Assembly (NCBI RefSeq): GCF_006516955.1
Contig: NZ_VHLG01000001.1
Coordinates: 620,001-684,000, forward strand
Length of the DNA: 64,000 bases
Direction of reading: 5' to 3'
Origin: Martelella alba
GTDB lineage: Bacteria > Pseudomonadota > Alphaproteobacteria > Rhizobiales > Rhizobiaceae
The notes under the pieces are model-generated. The model ran no database searches. It had not been told where the DNA came from and was given only the letters and a program-made list of their open reading frames with translations. A program made the position numbers and the translations under genes. Below, one piece after another: positions 59,223-64,000 of the stretch. Numbering within the stretch: the first letter of the stretch is position 1; each line of letters starts with the position of its first letter.

Positions 59223-60347
59223 CTAGAGGCCGGGCGTGAAAAGAATGACCCGGTTCCGCCCCGCGCCCTTGGCCTCATAAAGCGCCCGGTCAGCGCGTTT
59301 CAGCACATCATAGATGGACTCATGGCCATCAACCGAGCCCGCAACACCGGCGCTGGCTGCGACGGAAACCACGCCCGAATCCAGCATGAACGGCTCCTCG
59401 CAGATGCGCTCGCGGATATTTTCCGCCACGCGCTGCGCCTGATCACTGGAGGTCGCGGGCATCACCACGGCGATTTCCTCGCCACCATAACGCACGACAA
59501 AGTCACTGCGGCGCATTCTGGTTTCGATAATCGATGCCACCCGCGACAGCACCAGATCGCCGGCAGCATGGCCATGGGTATCATTCAGCCGCTTGAAGTG
59601 GTCAATGTCGAAGAGAATAACGGCAAAGCGCTCCCCTGCTAGAGACGGCTCTGCCCGCCACCGGGCCGAGATTGCCTCCAGATAGCGCCGATTGTGCAGC
59701 CGCGTCAGCGGATCAAGCGAGGCCTCACGTTTGAAATCGGCAAATTCCTGCTCAAGCCGATCCTCTGATGCAAGTGCATAGCCAATCAGCACGGTTCCGA
59801 GCAGATTGCGCAGCACCATGGCCACCCCCGCCTCATGCAGAAAAGGTAGAATGACCGCTCTGGGCAGAAACAGCAGACTGACCATGCTGAACGAAAGCAT
59901 AAGACCGAGGAGCGCCAGTCCCGGAAGGTCTCGCCTGCGGTCGGAAAGATGCGCATAGACAAGGGCAATGAGGGCTGAAAGAACAATACCGACAACGCCG
60001 GACAGCGCACCGGCGCCGCCTGAATAAACGCGGTAGATGATCGTCGCCGCTGCACAGATGACAGCAGCCGAGACCCCGCCGAAAAGCGCAGCAAGTGCGA
60101 CCATGACGCCGCGCAGATCGACAACCACGCCCGGCGCCAGAACCACGGGATCAATCATGACAATCAACGCACCGATGGCAAAGACAAAACCAATGGCTGG
60201 TCCGGTCCAGAAAATCGGCAGCGCAGAACGGCGGATCACGCGGTAGATCAAAATGACCAGGGCGGCGATACCAACCTTCTCCAACAGCAGGATCATCAGA
60301 TCGAGATTGGCAATCATCGCTGCATTATGCTCCATTAAGCGGATCAA
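59223..60347 (-). CDS. Membrane diguanylate cyclase with 5TM-LYT-type sensor
   Basis: This is a predicted c-di-GMP synthase at the inner membrane. The start is uncertain (ATG at 60347, 60335 or 60317), giving up to 374 aa. Five to six TM segments occupy residues about 10-195; the block GPAIGFVFAIGALIVMIDPV then DLRGVMVALAALFGG resembles the 5TMR-LYT sensor module. The GGDEF domain starts near 215 (DPLTRLHNRRYLE). The active-site motif is GGEEI, a functional-type variant, and the inhibitory I-site RRSD lies five residues upstream of it, so product inhibition is expected. Confidence 0.88.
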   Translation of the reverse strand: MIRLMEHNAAMIANLDLMILLLEKVGIAALVILIYRVIRRSALPIFWTGPAIGFVFAIGALIVMIDPVVLAPGVVVDLRGVMVALAALFGGVSAAVICAAATIIYRVYSGGAGALSGVVGIVLSALIALVYAHLSDRRRDLPGLALLGLMLSFSMVSLLFLPRAVILPFLHEAGVAMVLRNLLGTVLIGYALASEDRLEQEFADFKREASLDPLTRLHNRRYLEAISARWRAEPSLAGERFAVILFDIDHFKRLNDTHGHAAGDLVLSRVASIIETRMRRSDFVVRYGGEEIAVVMPATSSDQAQRVAENIRERICEEPFMLDSGVVSVAASAGVAGSVDGHESIYDVLKRADRALYEAKGAGRNRVILFTPGL

Positions 60348-60595
60348 ACTCCTGAAGCGTCAGCTTGCAAGAAACATCTCCGCACCATATTCCGCTTACG
60401 CATAGAATGACATGGACGGCCACCCTTTGTCAGCAATGTTGTCATAGCCGACTGCAGAGCGGAAATCCAAGGGTGACCGAATGCAGTCGATTGATTACAT
60501 TGCTGGTCTGCCCCTTGGCTCTAGTCAAAACGTCATTTTTGTCGCAACGATTGACCGACGCAACTCATGCCCACTGCTCCAGGAGCCATACCCTC

Positions 60596-61285
60596 ATGAA
60601 TGAGACTGTTTTCGCCCGCCCGTTCTGCCCGGAATTGCCGGTTCTGGGGCTTGATGCTGTCTTTCCGGTACGGCGGATCTACTGCGTCGGCCGCAATTAC
60701 GCCGCGCACGCCGTTGAAATGGGCCATGATCCCAACCGTGAGGCACCGTTTTTCTTCCAGAAAAACCCGGATAATCTGGTCCTTCCGGGCGATAATTTCC
60801 CCTATCCGCCCCTGTCCAGCGATGTCCATCATGAGATCGAGTCCTATGTCGCGCTTTCTTCAGGCGGCCGCGATATTCCCGTCGATCAGGCCCTTGAATG
60901 CGTCTACGGTTACGGCATTGCGGTGGATTTCACCCGCCGCGACCTGCAGCAGATCGCCAAGGACAAGGGGCGCCCCTGGGAAATGGGCAAGGCGTTTGAG
61001 CATTCTGCGCCCGCTTCGCCAATCACCCGCGCCAGCGTCATCGGCCATCCCGCTTCCGGCGACATCTGGCTGGAGGTGAACGGCAAGCGGGTTCAGACTG
61101 GCAATCTCGATCAGATGATCTGGAAAGTCCCGGAAATCATCGCCGAACTCTCACGCTATATTGAGCTTGCCGCCGGAGACGTTATCCTGACAGGCACGCC
61201 GTCCGGTGTCGGCCCTGTCCAGCGGGGTGACCGCCTCGTCGGACATATTGAAGGTATCGCCGATCTCAGCTTCAGCGTGATCTGA
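60596..61285 (+). CDS. Fumarylacetoacetate hydrolase family protein
   Basis: This is an FAH-superfamily enzyme, possibly a fumarylpyruvate or acylpyruvate hydrolase. The start is the ATG at 60596 (MNETVFARPF) behind CCAGGAG, giving 229 aa; an upstream 77-codon extension is not real. The metal-binding acidic residues are in VHHEIESYVAL, and other blocks are VGRNYAAHAVEMG and GDVILTGTPSGVGPV. The exact substrate is not known. It is 24 bp upstream of the gamma-carbonic-anhydrase-like gene and probably co-transcribed with it and the following diguanylate cyclase. Confidence 0.87.
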   Translation: MNETVFARPFCPELPVLGLDAVFPVRRIYCVGRNYAAHAVEMGHDPNREAPFFFQKNPDNLVLPGDNFPYPPLSSDVHHEIESYVALSSGGRDIPVDQALECVYGYGIAVDFTRRDLQQIAKDKGRPWEMGKAFEHSAPASPITRASVIGHPASGDIWLEVNGKRVQTGNLDQMIWKVPEIIAELSRYIELAAGDVILTGTPSGVGPVQRGDRLVGHIEGIADLSFSVI

Positions 61286-61309
61286 CACGAAAGCCACGGG
61301 AGGAAAGAG

Positions 61310-61846
61310 ATGACACTTTATGCGCTTGGAGATCGACGCCCGAAACTCCCTGCAACGGGGCGGTACTGGATCGCGCCTGATGCGGATGTTATCGGCGATG
61401 TGATTATCGGCGAAGATGTCGGGATCTGGTTTTCTGCCGTGCTGCGTGGCGATAATGAACCGATCACCATTGGCACGGGCAGCAATATTCAAGACGGCGT
61501 CATGATCCATACGGATATGGGATCACCGGCGGTAATCGGCAAAAACTGCACGATTGGCCATCACGCTATCATCCATGGCTGCAGCATCGGCGACACGTCG
61601 TTGATCGGCATGGGGGCGACGATCCTCAACGGTGCGAAGATCGGCAATAATTGCCTCGTGGGCGCCAACGCGCTCGTTACCGAGGGCAAGGTTTTCCCTG
61701 ATCGGAGCCTGATCGTCGGCACCCCCGCCAAGGCTGTTCGGCTCCTGGATGACGAAGCCGTGGCGGCATTGGCCCGCTCTGCGGAAAATTACATTGCCAA
61801 CTGGCAGCGCTTTGCGCGCGATCTGACACCAATCACGGAAGTCTGA
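61310..61846 (+). CDS. Gamma-carbonic-anhydrase-like left-handed beta-helix protein
   Basis: A hexapeptide-repeat protein of the gamma-CA/CaiE/YrdA group, 178 aa, starting at the ATG at 61310 behind GGGAGGAAAG. The repeats run from about residue 20 to 125 (IGDVIIGEDVGIWFSAVLRGD, then IGTGSNIQDGVMIHTDMG). The three metal histidines of the family are present in VMIHTD and GHHAIIHG. Whether it hydrates CO2 or is a ferripyochelin-binding-type relative is open. It is followed three bases later by a diguanylate cyclase, so translation is coupled. Confidence 0.9.
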   Translation: MTLYALGDRRPKLPATGRYWIAPDADVIGDVIIGEDVGIWFSAVLRGDNEPITIGTGSNIQDGVMIHTDMGSPAVIGKNCTIGHHAIIHGCSIGDTSLIGMGATILNGAKIGNNCLVGANALVTEGKVFPDRSLIVGTPAKAVRLLDDEAVAALARSAENYIANWQRFARDLTPITEV

Positions 61847-61849
61847 GGC

Positions 61850-63121
61850 ATGCCAACCACTTTGGGCCAGCGACTGTCCCCCAAGGACCGTGAACGCGAC
61901 CGCATGATCGAGGAAAGCCTGACAGCGGGCTATTGCATGTTCGGCTTTCCCAAACCGCTTGAAACGCTCTACACCCAGCGTCGCCATGTGGAAAACCGTC
62001 GGCAATTCATCGCTGCGGCACTGTTTTCGGTTCTGCTTTACTGCTGCTTCGGCGCGGTCGACATCATTTTTCGGCCTGAACTCATGACCCAGTTGCTGGA
62101 AATCCGCCTGGTCTTTGTGAGCTATTGTGCTGCCGGAATCGCCACGATCATGCTGCGCCCGGCAAATATGCTGCTCCCCGGCCTGTTTTCCTTTTTTGGC
62201 ATTACCCTCGCAAGCCTTTGCGCCGGGATGATGATGTGGCTACCCGGCAATCCAATCGCGGTCTATGAAGCCTACGTCTTCATCCTGATGGCCGTTATCG
62301 CCAATATCGCCCTGCCTTTGAGTGCCCCTGTCGCAGCGCTGTCAACCCTGTGCAATTTCCTTATTGCCTGCCTTTTCGTGCTCGGTGATCATGATCTGGT
62401 GCCGCATGAACAGGTGTCTCCACTGATCTATCTGGCGGCGACCAGCGCGCTCACGGTGTTTGCCAATAACAGGCTCAATAATGCCGATCGCCGGGCCTTT
62501 CTGTTCTATCTGCGTGAGAAAACCTATGCCGAATATCTGTCGACCGAAAATGAGGCGCTGAGCCAGATCTCGCGCACCGACACGTTGACCGGTATCGCCA
62601 ACCGGCGCAGCTTCAATGGCTTCCTGCAGAAAAGCTGGCAGACAGCTCTGGAACGCAATCAGTCACTTGCATTGCTGATGATCGATATCGACCGGTTCAA
62701 GCAGTTCAACGACAATTACGGCCATCCTGCCGGCGATGAATGCCTGCAGCTGGTCGCAGGCGCCATTGCCGAGGCCACCAATAGCCGGGATGAACTGGCC
62801 GCACGCCTCGGCGGCGAGGAATTCGCCATCATTCTGTCTGGCGGCAATGCGGTGACTGCGAAAATCACGGCAGAGCGTATTCATGCCCGAATTGCGGCCC
62901 TCTCGATCGCCAATCACGAAGGCGTAGACGGAAGGTTGACCGTCAGTGTCGGCATCGCGGTCATGATCCCTCGAGGAGAGGCCGCAGATAGCGCCTCACT
63001 CATTGCAGAGGCCGACAGGGCGCTTTATGCAGCCAAACAGGCTGGCCGCAACAGAACTGAATTCGGCGCGCAGACACAAGATGGCGAGCAGGAGACACAG
63101 GCCATCACGACAGCCATTTAG
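61850..63121 (+). CDS. Membrane diguanylate cyclase
   Basis: This is a predicted c-di-GMP synthase of 423 aa. Residues about 50-230 hold six or seven TM segments (for example AALFSVLLYCCFGAVDIIF and YEAYVFILMAVIANIALPL) of a MASE-type sensor. The GGDEF domain begins near 243 (DTLTGIANRRSFN). The active motif GGEEF is intact, but the position of the I-site carries SRDE instead of RxxD, so product inhibition may be absent. The gene starts three bases after the gamma-CA-like stop and its stop overlaps the end of zur on the other strand. Confidence 0.9.
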   Translation: MPTTLGQRLSPKDRERDRMIEESLTAGYCMFGFPKPLETLYTQRRHVENRRQFIAAALFSVLLYCCFGAVDIIFRPELMTQLLEIRLVFVSYCAAGIATIMLRPANMLLPGLFSFFGITLASLCAGMMMWLPGNPIAVYEAYVFILMAVIANIALPLSAPVAALSTLCNFLIACLFVLGDHDLVPHEQVSPLIYLAATSALTVFANNRLNNADRRAFLFYLREKTYAEYLSTENEALSQISRTDTLTGIANRRSFNGFLQKSWQTALERNQSLALLMIDIDRFKQFNDNYGHPAGDECLQLVAGAIAEATNSRDELAARLGGEEFAIILSGGNAVTAKITAERIHARIAALSIANHEGVDGRLTVSVGIAVMIPRGEAADSASLIAEADRALYAAKQAGRNRTEFGAQTQDGEQETQAITTAI

Positions 63122-63522
63122 CTGTCGTCCCGGCATTTCTCGCACAAGCCGCGAATCTCGATTGTCATCTTTTCCGGCTTGAAGCCCTTTTTCCGGGCCA
63201 CACCAACAAGCGCGTCCTCCACCTCATGAGCGTGAAATTCGATCACCGTCTTGCAGCTCTCGCAGATGGCAAAGGCCGTCATGCCGTGCCGGCAGCAATC
63301 CTCTTCGGGATGGGCACAGGCAACGAAGGCATTCATGCTTTCAAGCCGATGGACAAGTCCGAATTCCGTCAGCTTGTCGAGCGCGCGATAGACCTGAAGC
63401 GGCGCCTTGAAGCCGTCATTGCGCAGCTGATCAAGAATCGTGTAGGCGCTCATCGGCTCATGCCGGTGCGAAAGACAATCGAGGACCAGCGACTGATTCC
63501 GTGTCAGTTTTGCCATTGTCAT
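63118..63522 (-). CDS. zur: Zinc uptake regulator Zur (Fur family)
   Basis: Zur represses zinc uptake genes when zinc is sufficient. The 134-aa product starts at the ATG at 63522 (MTMAKLTRN) or at 63516. The winged helix (residues about 7-70) includes LKAPLQVYRALDKLTEFGLVHRLE-type recognition elements (here GFKAPLQVYRALDKLTE). Zinc-site residues follow: HPEEDCCRH, CESC and CEKC near the C-terminus. The gene starts one base after the znuB stop in the znu operon. Its coding end overlaps the diguanylate cyclase stop by 3-4 bp. Confidence 0.92.
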   Translation of the reverse strand: MTMAKLTRNQSLVLDCLSHRHEPMSAYTILDQLRNDGFKAPLQVYRALDKLTEFGLVHRLESMNAFVACAHPEEDCCRHGMTAFAICESCKTVIEFHAHEVEDALVGVARKKGFKPEKMTIEIRGLCEKCRDDS

Positions 63523-63523
63523 C

Positions 63524-64000
63524 TCAATCCCCTTCCCTTGTCTTCATTTTCACCAACCCGCCGACCGGCAGCAATGTCACCATGAACAGGACAACGGCTG
63601 CAACCACGATGGATGGTCCCGACGGTGTATCATAATAGAGCGAGGCATAAAGCCCGCCAATGACCGCGATCACGCCAATCAGCGCTGCGGCAACCGCCAT
63701 GGCCTCCGGTGTGCGTGTCAGCCGTCTTGCGCTGGCCGCTGGAATGATCAGCAGCGAGGTGATCAACATGATACCGACGATTTTCATGGCAATTGCAATC
63801 ACCAGCGCCATCAGCAGCATGAAGACGAATCGCGTTGTCTCCGGCCGCAATCCCTCGGCTTGGGCGATCTCGGTGGAAACCGTGGCCGCCAGAAGCGGCC
63901 GCCACAAAAGCGCAATGCCCAAAAGCACAACGGCTCCGCCGATCCACACAACCGTGATGTCAGCCCGCGTGACCGAAAGAATATCGCCAAAGAGAAAGCT
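63524..64000 (-). CDS. znuB: Zinc ABC transporter permease ZnuB (N-terminus cut off)
   Basis: Only the C-terminal 158 residues are in the window, the frame being open to position 64000. It has four or more TM segments typical of the ABC-3 family. Visible blocks are TTRFVFMLLMALVIAIAMKIV, GIMLITSLLIIPAASARRL and the final LLPVGGLVKMKTREGD. With zur directly after it (one base between) this is the usual znuC-znuB-zur order of rhizobia, with znuA and znuC outside view. Zinc specificity is inferred from the neighbour Zur; manganese permeases belong to the same family. Confidence 0.9.
   Translation of the reverse strand, partial: SFLFGDILSVTRADITVVWIGGAVVLLGIALLWRPLLAATVSTEIAQAEGLRPETTRFVFMLLMALVIAIAMKIVGIMLITSLLIIPAASARRLTRTPEAMAVAAALIGVIAVIGGLYASLYYDTPSGPSIVVAAVVLFMVTLLPVGGLVKMKTREGD

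Overview
The window is a 64-kb piece of an alphaproteobacterial chromosome, almost certainly from a member of the Rhizobiaceae (Rhizobium/Agrobacterium/Sinorhizobium relatives). The evidence is a 14-gene nuo operon of rhizobial type, a Porin_2 (RopA-like) porin, a clear ExoR homologue, a short alphaproteobacterial ProRS, a stand-alone rpsD, a GTTC-N7-GTTC (alphaproteobacterial LexA) operator, and a ncRNA-sized unit between proS and a DUF1467 gene, where rhizobia carry the alpha-r9 sRNA. Most of the window is core genome with short gaps and mostly leftward transcription up to 39 kb.

Layout. 0-9 kb: a SPOR-type protein cut by the edge, argS, dgt, erpA, an NCS2 xanthine/urate permease with a structured leader, xth and exoR. 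9.3-15.2 kb: tRNA-Leu(TAA), porin, dnaE, and, 97 bp upstream of dnaE on the same strand, a 28-codon membrane peptide gene with a textbook promoter whose spacer is filled by a LexA box. 15.3-17.0 kb: a gene-poor, partly AT-rich stretch holding one 91-aa orphan gene with its own terminator and a 78-nt cloverleaf-like inverted repeat. 17.0-24 kb: lolD-lolC-proS, the alpha-r9-like sRNA, DUF1467, a palindromic interspersed repeat, rnj and birA. 24-39 kb: nuoN to nuoA (read nuoA to nuoN on the minus strand). 39.3-42 kb: two identical tRNA-Asp genes, an exported protein, tRNA-Val, a small zinc-ribbon membrane protein and a HlyU-family protein. 42-49 kb: ilvA, trkH, purL, a bolA/grxD pair around a small exported protein. 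49-53 kb: two tandem paralogous Bcr/CflA-type MFS exporters with terminators in front of each, a second copy of the palindromic repeat, and an inositol-monophosphatase-family gene. 53-64 kb: rpsD, glsA, ttcA, an orphan zeta-toxin-family kinase, gnd, a small lipoprotein, two diguanylate cyclases, an FAH-family hydrolase, a gamma-carbonic-anhydrase-like protein, and the end of a znuB-zur operon cut by the window edge.

How they work together. The core functions are respiration (complex I), replication (DnaE), translation (ArgS, ProS, RpsD, TtcA, tRNAs), Fe-S and redox supply (ErpA, BolA, Grx4-type glutaredoxin), lipoprotein export (LolCD), RNA decay (RNase J) and metal control (Zur/Znu). The observations most worth following are the SOS-controlled 28-aa membrane peptide beside the replicative polymerase gene, the structured elements at 6.7, 16.9 and 48.8-49.0 kb, the orphan zeta kinase, and the two MITE-like repeats. 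All calls come from reading sequence and translations by eye; no database search was run.
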